A DNA stretch of 15,436 nucleotides from Saprospiraceae bacterium (lineage in GTDB: Bacteria; Bacteroidota; Bacteroidia; Chitinophagales; Saprospiraceae), in contig JACMLK010000299.1 of the NCBI GenBank assembly GCA_014379665.1, positions 1-15,436 on the forward strand, given 5' to 3'. Positions 7,551 to 14,857 of the stretch are shown piece after piece. Within the stretch, counting starts at the first letter, position 1. Each line of letters starts with the position of its first letter. The position numbers and the translations under genes are program-made. Under the pieces are notes generated by a model, which was not told where the DNA came from, did not search any database, and saw nothing but the letters and a program-made list of their open reading frames with translations.

Positions 7551-7558
7551 TACTTTTG
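7551..7558 (+). promoter_or_regulatory. -7 box of the aldehyde dehydrogenase gene
   Basis: TACTTTTG followed by CA, a very typical Bacteroidota -7 box. The transcript would begin near 7564 and carry a leader of about 88 bases before the ATG at 7652. No convincing -33 TTG lies 17-23 bases upstream. Confidence 0.5.
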
Positions 7559-7651
7559 CACTCGCATTTTTAAATTAACTCTGTTTAAAATAAACCCGGA
7601 GAATTATTATTAATTTCCGGCAGTAAACTTTTATACAAACCATATACCCAT

Positions 7652-9181
7652 ATGAATACATCATTTTTAAAAAAACTTGACCTCCATAAAAAAAATGAAG
7701 GAACCTGGACAGGACTTAAATCATATAAGTCGGACACCTATTTGGAATCATATTCGCCGGTTGACGGAGAATTGATAGGAAGTGTGTCTGTGACTTCCAA
7801 AAAGGATTATGAAAAAGTAATCAGGACTGCTCAAAAAGCCTTCACAGAATGGCGTGAGATTCCTGCTCCAAAACGTGGAGAGATCGTGCGTCAATATGGA
7901 AATGAACTCCGTAAATATAAAGTTCCACTGGGACAACTGGTGTCATATGAAATGGGAAAATCACTCCAGGAAGGACTCGGTGAAGTCCAGGAGATGATAG
8001 ATATCTGTGACTTTGCCGTTGGGTTATCACGTCAATTGTATGGCCTGACTATGCATTCAGAACGCCCGCATCACAGGATGTATGAACAATGGCATCCATT
8101 AGGTATCGTAGGTATTATTTCGGCTTTCAATTTTCCTGTGGCCGTATGGTCCTGGAATGCTATGATAGCTTTGGTGTGCGGTGATGTAAGTGTATGGAAG
8201 GCTAGCGAAAAAACACCACTTTGTGCTGTAGCATGTCAGAACATTCTTCATAAAGTACTTAAAACCAATAAAGTTCCCGAAGGTGTCAGTTGTATCATCA
8301 CAGGTGATTACAAAGTGGGAGAATGGCTGACACCCGACCATAGAGTACCATTGATATCAGCAACAGGCAGCACACGTATGGGTAAAATAGTCGGAGCGAC
8401 AGTTGCAGGGAGATTGGGCAGAAGTTTACTTGAATTGGGAGGGAATAATGCAATCATTGTAACTAAAGCCGCAGACATTAATCTTGTACTGACGGGTGCA
8501 TTATTCGGAGCAGTCGGAACCTGCGGTCAGCGATGTACCTCGACCAGAAGACTCATAGTCCATGAAGATATTTACGAAGAATTAAAAACAAAACTGACCA
8601 AAGCGTATACTCAGCTAAGCATAGGGAATCCCTTGGACAGTAAAAATCATGTTGGACCATTGATAGATAAACAGGCAGTAGATAACTACCTGCATGCACT
8701 CAGGTCGGCTGATGAGCAGGGGGCAAAAATCCTTGTAGAAGGCGGCGTACTCAAAGGAAAACATTATGAAAGTGATTGTTACGTCAAGCCATGTATCATT
8801 GAAGCTGAGAACAGTATGCCCATCGTACAACATGAAACCTTTGCACCAATATTATATCTGATCAAATACAAAGGAAGTGTGGAAAACGCCATCGCCCTGC
8901 AAAATGATGTGCCGCAAGGATTATCTTCTGCCATTATGACCACTAATCTGAGAGAAGCAGAAAGATTTCTTTCCAACGCAGGATCTGATTGTGGCATAGC
9001 CAATGTCAATATAGGAACGAGCGGAGCTGAGATAGGAGGAGCCTTCGGTGGTGAAAAAGAAACCGGTGGTGGACGGGAATCCGGTTCTGACAGTTGGAAG
9101 GCTTATATGAGAAGGCAAACCAACACCATCAATTACAGCACAACGTTGCCATTGGCACAGGGGATAAAGTTTGATTTGTAA
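7652..9181 (+). CDS. ALDH7/antiquitin-type L-aminoadipate-semialdehyde dehydrogenase
   Basis: The NAD-dependent family enzyme oxidises alpha-aminoadipic semialdehyde to alpha-aminoadipate in lysine catabolism and can act on other aldehydes. At 509 residues it is full length. Seen in the sequence: FNFP with N160, WKAS with K183 (cofactor binding), GSTRMGK (239-245), ELGG with E261, and GQRCTSTRR with nucleophile C295. The C-terminal block SGAEIGGAFGGEKETGGGRE (within 464-495) and the ending LPLAQGIKF are diagnostic of ALDH7. E114 in EVQE and R294 before C295 align with human Glu121 and Arg301, which hold the aminoadipate end of the substrate, so the substrate assignment is supported beyond family level. 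A -7 box precedes it and an aminotransferase gene follows 76 bases later in the same direction. A betaine-aldehyde or generic role is less likely. Confidence 0.93.
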   Translation: MNTSFLKKLDLHKKNEGTWTGLKSYKSDTYLESYSPVDGELIGSVSVTSKKDYEKVIRTAQKAFTEWREIPAPKRGEIVRQYGNELRKYKVPLGQLVSYEMGKSLQEGLGEVQEMIDICDFAVGLSRQLYGLTMHSERPHHRMYEQWHPLGIVGIISAFNFPVAVWSWNAMIALVCGDVSVWKASEKTPLCAVACQNILHKVLKTNKVPEGVSCIITGDYKVGEWLTPDHRVPLISATGSTRMGKIVGATVAGRLGRSLLELGGNNAIIVTKAADINLVLTGALFGAVGTCGQRCTSTRRLIVHEDIYEELKTKLTKAYTQLSIGNPLDSKNHVGPLIDKQAVDNYLHALRSADEQGAKILVEGGVLKGKHYESDCYVKPCIIEAENSMPIVQHETFAPILYLIKYKGSVENAIALQNDVPQGLSSAIMTTNLREAERFLSNAGSDCGIANVNIGTSGAEIGGAFGGEKETGGGRESGSDSWKAYMRRQTNTINYSTTLPLAQGIKFDL

Positions 9182-9194
9182 GAAAGTTTAATGA

Positions 9195-9229
9195 TGGTTG
9201 ACATTATAGATCAACAAAGTGGTTGACAT
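9195..9229 (+). repeat. Pair of direct repeats TGGTTGACAT between two genes
   Basis: The ten bases TGGTTGACAT occur at 9195-9204 and again at 9220-9229, 25 bases apart. The outer edges ATGATG (9191-9196) and CATCAT (9227-9232) are also inverted copies. The pair fills most of the gap between the dehydrogenase stop and the aminotransferase ATG at 9258. It may be a regulator site, a small duplication, or an attenuating structure. Confidence 0.6.
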
Positions 9230-9257
9230 CATTTCCGAAATTTTTTATTACCTTAAA

Positions 9258-10400
9258 ATGCATATCAAATCAAAACTTTCTTCATCAACCGTTACCATTT
9301 TCACAGCTATGTCTGCATTGGCGACGAAACATGGGGCACTCAACCTTGGTCAGGGCTTCCCTGATTACGATCCCCCGACAGAACTGCTGGGATTAGTAAA
9401 AAAGTACATCGGAGCACATAAACATCAGTATGCACCGATGGCCGGTGTTTTGGAGTTGAGAGAAGCCATATCTAAAAAGATGAGTGAAAGTTATGGACAG
9501 TATGTACATCCCGAAACAGACATTACTATCACAGCTGGAGCTACTCAAGCCATATTTACAACAATTACAGCACTGGTACATCCCGGAGATGAAGTAATCA
9601 TCTTTGAACCGGCGTATGATAGTTACAGACCGGCAATAGAAATAGCCGGCGGGAAAGTTGTTGTGTATGCAATGGAGCCACCCGATTTTAAGATAAATTG
9701 GCATTTGCTCAGTGCCATGATCAATTCAAAAACCAGAATGATCATCATCAATACGCCCCACAATCCTACTGGTACAATTTTGAGTGAAGATGATATGAAA
9801 GAACTGTCTCAAATAGTCAGGGATACTGATATCATCATCCTGAGCGACGAAGTGTATGAACATCTTGTATTTGATGGTTTGTCACATGAGAGTGTACTAA
9901 AGTATCCTGAATTGTATCAACGGAGCATTGCCGTTTTTTCTTTTGGCAAGACCTATCATTGCACCGGATGGAAGATAGGATATTGTATCGCTCCTGAATA
10001 TATCATGAAAGAAATCCGGAGAATACACCAATGGAATGTATTTTGTGTCAATTCCTTTTTACAAAATGCGTTGGCAGAATATCTCGATACACCGGAACAT
10101 TACCTGATGCTGAAAGATTTTTATCAACAAAAAAGAGATTATTTTCTAGAGAAACTGGTTAACTCCCGATTTCAACCTCTAAAATCAAGCGGCACCTATT
10201 TTCAACTTTGTGAATACAGCAATATTAGTAGTCAGGATGATGTAGAATTTTCCCGTGAACTGATTTCAAAATACGGAGTAGCTGGTATTCCCGTTTCTGC
10301 TTTTTATACCGACAAAAGACAGGACAGACTGATTAGATTTTGTTTTGCAAAAACAGAGTCTTTGTTGACAAATGCTTCAGAATTACTCTGCAAAAGATAA
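9258..10400 (+). CDS. PLP aminotransferase, methionine/kynurenine aminotransferase type
   Basis: Fold-type I class I/II aminotransferase of 380 residues. I chose ATG 9258 (MHIKSKLSSSTVTIFTAMSA) rather than the upstream GTG at 9219 because family members begin at this motif and the GTG lies inside the direct repeats. Landmarks: NLGQGFPDYDPP (29-40), QYAPMAGVLELREA, NTPHNPTGT with N169, SDEVYEHL with D197 and Y200, SFGKTYHCTGWKIGYCIAP with PLP lysine K231, and the substrate-carboxylate arginine R360 in RFCFAKTE. The pattern is closest to E. coli YbdL (methionine aminotransferase) and the kynurenine aminotransferases. Its place right after an aminoadipate-semialdehyde dehydrogenase suggests 2-aminoadipate as a possible substrate. 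That is an inference; sequence alone does not decide between methionine, kynurenine and aminoadipate. It converges on the next gene with only 18 bases between the stops. Confidence 0.93.
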   Translation: MHIKSKLSSSTVTIFTAMSALATKHGALNLGQGFPDYDPPTELLGLVKKYIGAHKHQYAPMAGVLELREAISKKMSESYGQYVHPETDITITAGATQAIFTTITALVHPGDEVIIFEPAYDSYRPAIEIAGGKVVVYAMEPPDFKINWHLLSAMINSKTRMIIINTPHNPTGTILSEDDMKELSQIVRDTDIIILSDEVYEHLVFDGLSHESVLKYPELYQRSIAVFSFGKTYHCTGWKIGYCIAPEYIMKEIRRIHQWNVFCVNSFLQNALAEYLDTPEHYLMLKDFYQQKRDYFLEKLVNSRFQPLKSSGTYFQLCEYSNISSQDDVEFSRELISKYGVAGIPVSAFYTDKRQDRLIRFCFAKTESLLTNASELLCKR

Positions 10401-10418
10401 AACAAAACAAAACATATT

Positions 10419-11075
10419 CTAAACTGAATTTTCATGGCCAGCCACCACTCCTCTCACAATAAGAAATTGAGCTGCCACGTAGGAGCTTATAACTAAAACA
10501 TGCTGTAAAGGAAAAGGGCTACCAAATTTTGAAATTGCCAATATAGTATCAGAGATCATAAATAGTAAGACCCCTGTAACCACGGCACGGTAACCGGGAA
10601 ATGTATTTCTACGGTTTAAAGCGGAAATGACCATGACAGATATGGCAATGGAATAAACTAACACAGGGATCCTTAAATCACCCAATCCATTCCATATATA
10701 AACTAAGAATATACCAGTGATTAAAAATATACAAAGTGCCGTTTTTATCAGTTTTTTTGTGTTTCCAGACCGGTCATTGACAAAAACGAAAGTGTATAAT
10801 ATCTGCATGACAAGGAAACAAAATAGTCCTATCCGGAAAAAAATATCATCTTTGAATAATAAGAATACGTCCCCAAATAAGGCAAAGATCATAGCCAGGA
10901 TCAAAGCATGTGACTGTCTTTTTTCTACACCAATATAAAAACCAATCAGACTTGCCATGATCATTGGTTTTGCAACCACGATATAGTCTGTAATATAATA
11001 CAGACATAATATATTAAAAAAGAAAACGATCCCATAAAAAATGGAAAATCCCATGTATTTTGTAAGATTGATCAT
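10419..11075 (-). CDS. YhhN family integral membrane protein (lysoplasmalogenase-like)
   Basis: From ATG 11075 the protein has 218 residues, the usual size for the YhhN/TMEM86 family, and consists of about eight hydrophobic helices separated by short loops. Conserved polar residues sit inside or at the ends of helices as in the family: K37-P38, the GD pair at 68-69 (ALFGDVFLLF), the SD pair at 175-176 (MISDTILA) and Y199-x3-Q203. Animal TMEM86B hydrolyses the vinyl-ether bond of lysoplasmalogen. In bacteria a lipid hydrolase role in the inner membrane is proposed, but the physiological substrate is uncertain. The frame extends upstream to a TTG at 11156, but a -7 box at 11124-11131 sets the transcript start near 11117, so that extension is not translated. 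It lies downstream of the isc terminator and is an independent unit. Confidence 0.88.
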   Translation of the reverse strand: MINLTKYMGFSIFYGIVFFFNILCLYYITDYIVVAKPMIMASLIGFYIGVEKRQSHALILAMIFALFGDVFLLFKDDIFFRIGLFCFLVMQILYTFVFVNDRSGNTKKLIKTALCIFLITGIFLVYIWNGLGDLRIPVLVYSIAISVMVISALNRRNTFPGYRAVVTGVLLFMISDTILAISKFGSPFPLQHVLVISSYVAAQFLIVRGVVAGHENSV

Positions 11076-11123
11076 GTGAACCTGATTATAAGTGGTTATA
11101 TCTTTTGTTCTTGCAGAAAAGTT

Positions 11124-11156
11124 CAAAAGTAGCATTTTTCCGTGTACACAAGCCAA
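11124..11156 (-). promoter_or_regulatory. Promoter of the YhhN gene
   Basis: On the minus strand TTG (11156-11154), a 22-base spacer, and TACTTTTG (11131-11124). The expected transcript start near 11117 leaves about 40 bases before the ATG at 11075 and excludes the in-frame ATG at 11135. The -33 end lies directly beside the terminator stem. Confidence 0.55.
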
Positions 11157-11157
11157 T

Positions 11158-11203
11158 AAAATAAAGGGGTTTGGAAAATAACATTTCCAAACCCCTTTAT
11201 TTT
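11158..11203 (-). terminator. Perfect 20-bp-stem terminator after iscA
   Basis: Arms 11158-11177 and 11184-11203 are exact inverse complements (20 pairs, core GGGGTTTGG/CCAAACCCC) around the six-base loop ATAACA. AT-rich ends give a T-rich tail on either strand. It starts 20 bases past the iscA stop and should end the isc transcript before the YhhN promoter. It would also work for leftover plus-strand transcription. Confidence 0.92.
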
Positions 11204-11222
11204 GAATCAGACTGCCAGTGAG

Positions 11223-11549
11223 TTATACGGCAAAACTTTCTCCACAACCACATGTACGTGAAGCATTAGGATTGTTGAAGTAAAATCCCTTTCCGTTTAA
11301 TCCTCCGGAAAACTCAAGAGTGGTATTACACAAATATAAAAAGCTTTTGAGATCTGTTACAATTCTGACTCCATTGTCATCAAATATCTGATCATTTGTT
11401 TTGTTCTCATTGTCGAAATCCATATGATAACTTAAACCGGAACAACCGCCACTCGTGACACTTACCCGTACAAAATAATCTTCCGTGAGGTTCTTTGTGA
11501 GGATTACTTCATGTATTTTTTCTTTCGCACTATCTGCAACAAATAACAT
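11223..11549 (-). CDS. iscA: IscA/HesB family A-type Fe-S carrier
   Basis: This small cytoplasmic protein receives or stores iron-sulfur clusters and passes them to target enzymes. The 108 residues contain the three invariant cysteines of the A-type family: C36 in SGGCSGLSY, and C100 and C102 in TCGCGESF, with the usual beta-rich core between. The length is standard (105-110). It is the last gene of the minus-strand cluster, 40 bases after iscU, and is followed by a strong terminator. Assignment as IscA rather than SufA or ErpA rests on the company it keeps; the three are hard to separate by sequence. An acidic stretch DNENKTNDQ (46-54) replaces the more usual short loop. Confidence 0.95.
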   Translation of the reverse strand: MLFVADSAKEKIHEVILTKNLTEDYFVRVSVTSGGCSGLSYHMDFDNENKTNDQIFDDNGVRIVTDLKSFLYLCNTTLEFSGGLNGKGFYFNNPNASRTCGCGESFAV

Positions 11550-11589
11550 ATCTAATATTCAATTATAAATATTCAATTACCAAAACGTA

Positions 11590-12003
11590 TTACGCATTCA
11601 CTGCTTCAGATGGTGCAGGCACCGAATTTTTACTTTTATAATCTGCAATGGCGCTTTTTATAGCATCTTCAGCAAGCACTGAACAGTGAATCTTAACAGG
11701 TGGTAAGGATAGTTCCTCTACTATAGCCATATTGTCAATGGCTAAAGCATCATCAATAGATTTGCCTTTAAGCCATTCTGTGGCAAGAGATGACGAAGCT
11801 ATAGCTGATCCGCAACCAAAAGTTTTAAATTTGGCGTCTATGATCATATTGGTAGCTTCATCTACTTCTATCTGTAATCTCATCACATCACCACATTCCG
11901 GGGCACCAACTAATCCTGTGCCTACATTTTTTTTACTTTTGTCAAGTGTACCTACATTTTTAGGATTCTTAAAATGATCGAGTACTTTTTCTGAATATGC
12001 CAT
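11590..12003 (-). CDS. iscU: IscU Fe-S cluster scaffold
   Basis: IscU is the scaffold on which sulfur from IscS and iron are assembled into [2Fe-2S] clusters. All ligands are present: C37 in APECGDVM with D39, C64 in TFGCGSAIASSS, and C107 in KIHCSVLAEDA. The LPPVK motif (100-104), which in other bacteria is bound by the chaperone HscA, is intact. The body is standard length, but the C-terminus carries a tail (SKNSVPAPSEAVNA) of about ten residues beyond most IscU proteins. It lies 53 bases after iscS in the same transcript. The sequence is of IscU type and not SufU, as it lacks the SufU insertion between the second and third cysteine regions. Confidence 0.97.
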   Translation of the reverse strand: MAYSEKVLDHFKNPKNVGTLDKSKKNVGTGLVGAPECGDVMRLQIEVDEATNMIIDAKFKTFGCGSAIASSSLATEWLKGKSIDDALAIDNMAIVEELSLPPVKIHCSVLAEDAIKSAIADYKSKNSVPAPSEAVNA

Positions 12004-12056
12004 GTTAAATTAATTTAGTGTTTAGAATTTAGATTTTAAAATATCAGAAACCATCT

Positions 12057-13280
12057 CTAGTGTTCAGACCATTGAACTGACTCAAGATCTACTCCTTCTT
12101 TATACATTTCCCAGATAGGACTCAGGTCGCGCATATGATTTACTCCTGCTGTGACTGCTTTGATAGCATACTCGATATCTTCATTTGTGGTAAATCTTCC
12201 AAGACTGAATCGTATAGATGAGTGCGCAAGGTCGTCACCAAGTCCCAACGCTACAAGCACATATGATGGCTCCAGTGAAGCAGAAGTACAGGCGGATCCT
12301 GAAGATACGGCTATATTTTGATTAAAAGTCATCATCAGACCTTCACCTTCTACATGTTTGAATGAAATATTAGTAACGTGTGGCATTCGGTGGTCCACAT
12401 TTCCATTGATATATACCTCTTCAAGATTTTCAAAAAACGCTTTTTCGAGTCTGTCTCTAAGGACAGAAAGTCTAGACGCATCTTTATGCATTTCTTCCCT
12501 GGCTATAGCAGCGGCTTTTCCGAAACCCACGATACCCGGCACATTGAGGGTACCTGACCTCATGCCCCTTTCATGACCACCACCGTCCATCTGCGCTGTC
12601 ACCTTTACTCTTGGATTTTTTCTACTGACAAAAAGTGCGCCGACACCTTTGGGTCCATACATTTTATGTGATGTAAAAGCCATAAGATGAACACCGACTT
12701 CCCTCGGGTGAGTGACAATTTTACCAACTGCCTGGGTAGCGTCACTCATAAAAAGTACGCTGTGCTTTTTGCAAATTTCACCTATCTCTTTCATTGGTTG
12801 TATTACCCCTGTTTCATTGTTGGCCCACATGATGGATATCAAAATGGTTTTATCCGTAATGGCAGCTTCAAGTTCAGCCAAATCCACCAACCCATCATAC
12901 TTAACATCAAGATAGGTCACCTGACCTCCCATTTTCTCAACTTTTTTACAGGAATCCAAAACTGCTTTATGTTCTGTTTTGGTGGTTATAATGTGATTTC
13001 CTTTGCCGGAGTACATTTCAAATATTCCTTTAATAGCAAGATTGTCTGACTCAGTTGCACCGGAAGTAAAAATGATTTCCTTGGATTCGACATCCAAAAG
13101 TTCAGCTATCTGATCTCTGGCGTAATCTACAGCTTCTTCCGCTTTCCAACCGAAAGGGTGGTTTCTGCTCGCTGAATTTCCGGGTATATCATAGAAGTAT
13201 GGCAGCATAGTTTCCACTACTCTGGGATCAGTAGGGGTAGTGGCGTTATTATCCAGATATACTAATAGGGCATCGTTCAT
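12057..13280 (-). CDS. iscS: IscS cysteine desulfurase
   Basis: This PLP enzyme takes sulfur from cysteine, giving alanine and an enzyme persulfide that feeds IscU and, in many bacteria, tRNA thiolation. The 407 residues match canonical group I IscS. They include YLDNNATTP near the N-terminus, H104 in TKTEHKAV, SDATQAVGK (PLP contact), K206 in TSHKMYGPKG (Schiff base), RSGTLNVPGIVG, and the mobile active-site loop SSGSACTSASLEPSYVL with C331. The ending LSPIWEMYKEGVDLESVQW is the IscU-contact tail seen in E. coli IscS. It is the first gene of the iscSUA cluster, with a -7 box just upstream. No IscR regulator gene precedes it, so control by IscR at this site is not supported. Confidence 0.98.
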   Translation of the reverse strand: MNDALLVYLDNNATTPTDPRVVETMLPYFYDIPGNSASRNHPFGWKAEEAVDYARDQIAELLDVESKEIIFTSGATESDNLAIKGIFEMYSGKGNHIITTKTEHKAVLDSCKKVEKMGGQVTYLDVKYDGLVDLAELEAAITDKTILISIMWANNETGVIQPMKEIGEICKKHSVLFMSDATQAVGKIVTHPREVGVHLMAFTSHKMYGPKGVGALFVSRKNPRVKVTAQMDGGGHERGMRSGTLNVPGIVGFGKAAAIAREEMHKDASRLSVLRDRLEKAFFENLEEVYINGNVDHRMPHVTNISFKHVEGEGLMMTFNQNIAVSSGSACTSASLEPSYVLVALGLGDDLAHSSIRFSLGRFTTNEDIEYAIKAVTAGVNHMRDLSPIWEMYKEGVDLESVQWSEH

Positions 13281-13561
13281 TATTCCTTAATTATAATTAA
13301 TCTAAATACAAAGGTAATGCTATTTTGTTCAATAAACAGTTGGTTAATTGTTAAACTTTTATTTATTTCATTAATTGAGACTATAATGAGGCACAACTTA
13401 TTTTATTCAGCTCATATACATTAAAAGATAGCATGTGTTTGGTGCTGAACAGTAATATTTTATCATCATTCCTGATTTATTAATTTTAATTTTAATTCCG
13501 TAATTCCGCTAAGTAATAAAAATCATTTACCGTTGAGTATTAGAAAACTTAGAAGCTTAAA
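13281..13561. other. AT-rich gap between the CNNM gene and iscS
   Basis: A gap of 281 bases that contains the iscS -7 box near its left end. No coding frame, tRNA or clear terminator is visible. It has low-complexity repeats such as TTAATTTTAATTTTAATT followed by a doubled TAATTCCG near 13485-13510, and an AAGCTT palindrome near 13552. Termination of the lptC-CNNM transcript presumably occurs here without an obvious hairpin. Confidence 0.6.
13309..13316 (-). promoter_or_regulatory. -7 box of the iscSUA operon
   Basis: On the minus strand TACCTTTG, matching TAnnTTTG. The transcript would begin near 13303, about 22 bases before the iscS ATG. A -33 box is not obvious. No IscR-type palindromic site is recognisable around it. 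Confidence 0.5.
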
Positions 13562-14836
13562 CTAATGATTATCGAAGTTTTTGTCTGAATGTTTCAATAT
13601 TTTAATGACTTTGACCTCTTCTATTTTGGTATCAGATTTGGATAATATGATGAATTTGTAATTGTCAAGTGTAATTTCTTCTCCTTCTTCAGGAATGTTT
13701 CCTTGCGTCATAACAATATAACCTGAAAGAGTGACATATTCCTCTTCAGGTAAATAAAGTTGTGCATATTTATTATTTAAATAACCAAGTTCCAGACGGC
13801 CGGAAAAAATAAATTCATTTTCAGAAATCACAGTTTCAGTAAAATCTTCATCATCGTGTTCATCGGCAATCTCCCCGAATATTTCTTCCAGTATGTCTTC
13901 AAGAGTAATGATACCGGCAGTGCCGCCAAATTCATCAACCACACAAGCTATATTCGTGCTGTCTTTAATAAATTTGTACATTAGGTCCTGAACATTCATT
14001 ACGTCCGGTACAAAGTCAATATCCATGATATGCTTTTTGATACTGGATATGTTTTTAAATAATTGTTGATGATGAAAATATCCAACTACATTTTCTATGT
14101 CACCATCCACCACGATAAGTCTGGAGTGTTTGGATTTTATAAACATTTCTTTCACAGTACCGATATCATCACTTTTATCTATAAATACAATTTCATTTCG
14201 AGGAATGGCGCAATCTCTAACTTTCAGTTGATTCAGATTCAATGCATTTGTCAGGATTTCTTTATCAATCTCCTTTTCTTCATTGACGTTGGATTGTATA
14301 TAATGTTCAAGATCAAGTTTTGTTATTATGTTAGTTTCACCTCTTTCCACTTTTCCAAAAATAATTCTGATGATCATATTTGATGTTTTTGTAAGCAACC
14401 AACTTGGAACTAACAAAAGCCATGTGAAAAATCTCAAAGGATAAGCTAATCTGAATATCAATTCATTGGCATACAACCTGAAGAGTGTTTTCGGTATAAA
14501 TTCACCAATTATTAAAATGATAATGGTGAGGATAATAGTAGTGATGAAAGAAATAGCAAGTGAGTCTGCCGGCAATATCATTTCTAAACTTGAATATATC
14601 ACCGGACCAAGTATAATAGTATAGACGACAAGTACAATGTTGTTTCCAACCAGCATTGTGCTGAGAAAAGACTTGGGATCATTATATAAATTAGTGAGAA
14701 TCAGTCCTTTTTTGGAACCTTTATTCTTAAGTACTTCCATGCTAAGCTTATTGGCAGATAAGTAAGCAATTTCACTCCCTGAAAAGAAAGCAGATAATAT
14801 TAAAGAAATCAAAACAATTATAATCGTAGAAAACAT
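13562..14836 (-). CDS. CNNM/CBS/CorC-domain membrane protein ('hemolysin family')
   Basis: The 424 residues have the full three-part layout. A CNNM (DUF21) membrane domain at 1-185 has FSGSEIAYLSANK (18-30), several hydrophobic helices and GEFIPKT (111-117). A CBS pair spans about 205-325, with VVDEFGGTAGIITLEDILEEI (299-319) typical of the second CBS motif. A CorC/HlyC domain covers about 340-415. Relatives include CorC/MpfA, linked to Mg2+ or Na+ transport, and GldE of gliding Bacteroidota; I cannot choose between them from sequence. 'Hemolysin' is a historical name. The start at 14836 is followed immediately by a hydrophobic helix. It lies 21 bases after lptC on the same strand and is almost certainly co-transcribed with it, an arrangement I know from other Bacteroidota. 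Confidence 0.93.
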   Translation of the reverse strand: MFSTIIIVLISLILSAFFSGSEIAYLSANKLSMEVLKNKGSKKGLILTNLYNDPKSFLSTMLVGNNIVLVVYTIILGPVIYSSLEMILPADSLAISFITTIILTIIILIIGEFIPKTLFRLYANELIFRLAYPLRFFTWLLLVPSWLLTKTSNMIIRIIFGKVERGETNIITKLDLEHYIQSNVNEEKEIDKEILTNALNLNQLKVRDCAIPRNEIVFIDKSDDIGTVKEMFIKSKHSRLIVVDGDIENVVGYFHHQQLFKNISSIKKHIMDIDFVPDVMNVQDLMYKFIKDSTNIACVVDEFGGTAGIITLEDILEEIFGEIADEHDDEDFTETVISENEFIFSGRLELGYLNNKYAQLYLPEEEYVTLSGYIVMTQGNIPEEGEEITLDNYKFIILSKSDTKIEEVKVIKILKHSDKNFDNH

Positions 14837-14857
14837 AATTTCATTTATAAGACAAAT

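Noticed and set aside
7596..7620. CCGGA...TCCGG hairpin in the dehydrogenase leader as a riboswitch
   Set aside because: Only five pairs around a 15-base AT-rich loop; no known riboswitch core.
9223..9256. TTGACA plus TACCTTAA as an aminotransferase promoter
   Set aside because: TTGACA is not the Bacteroidota -33 consensus, the -7 match is poor, and it would make an almost leaderless transcript. Co-transcription with the dehydrogenase is simpler.
9219..9257. N-terminal extension of the aminotransferase from GTG 9219
   Set aside because: The encoded residues are not family-like and lie in the direct repeats; ATG 9258 begins the conserved part.
12687..13049. Plus-strand frame of 120 codons opposite iscS
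   Set aside because: Antisense shadow of a clearly conserved gene.
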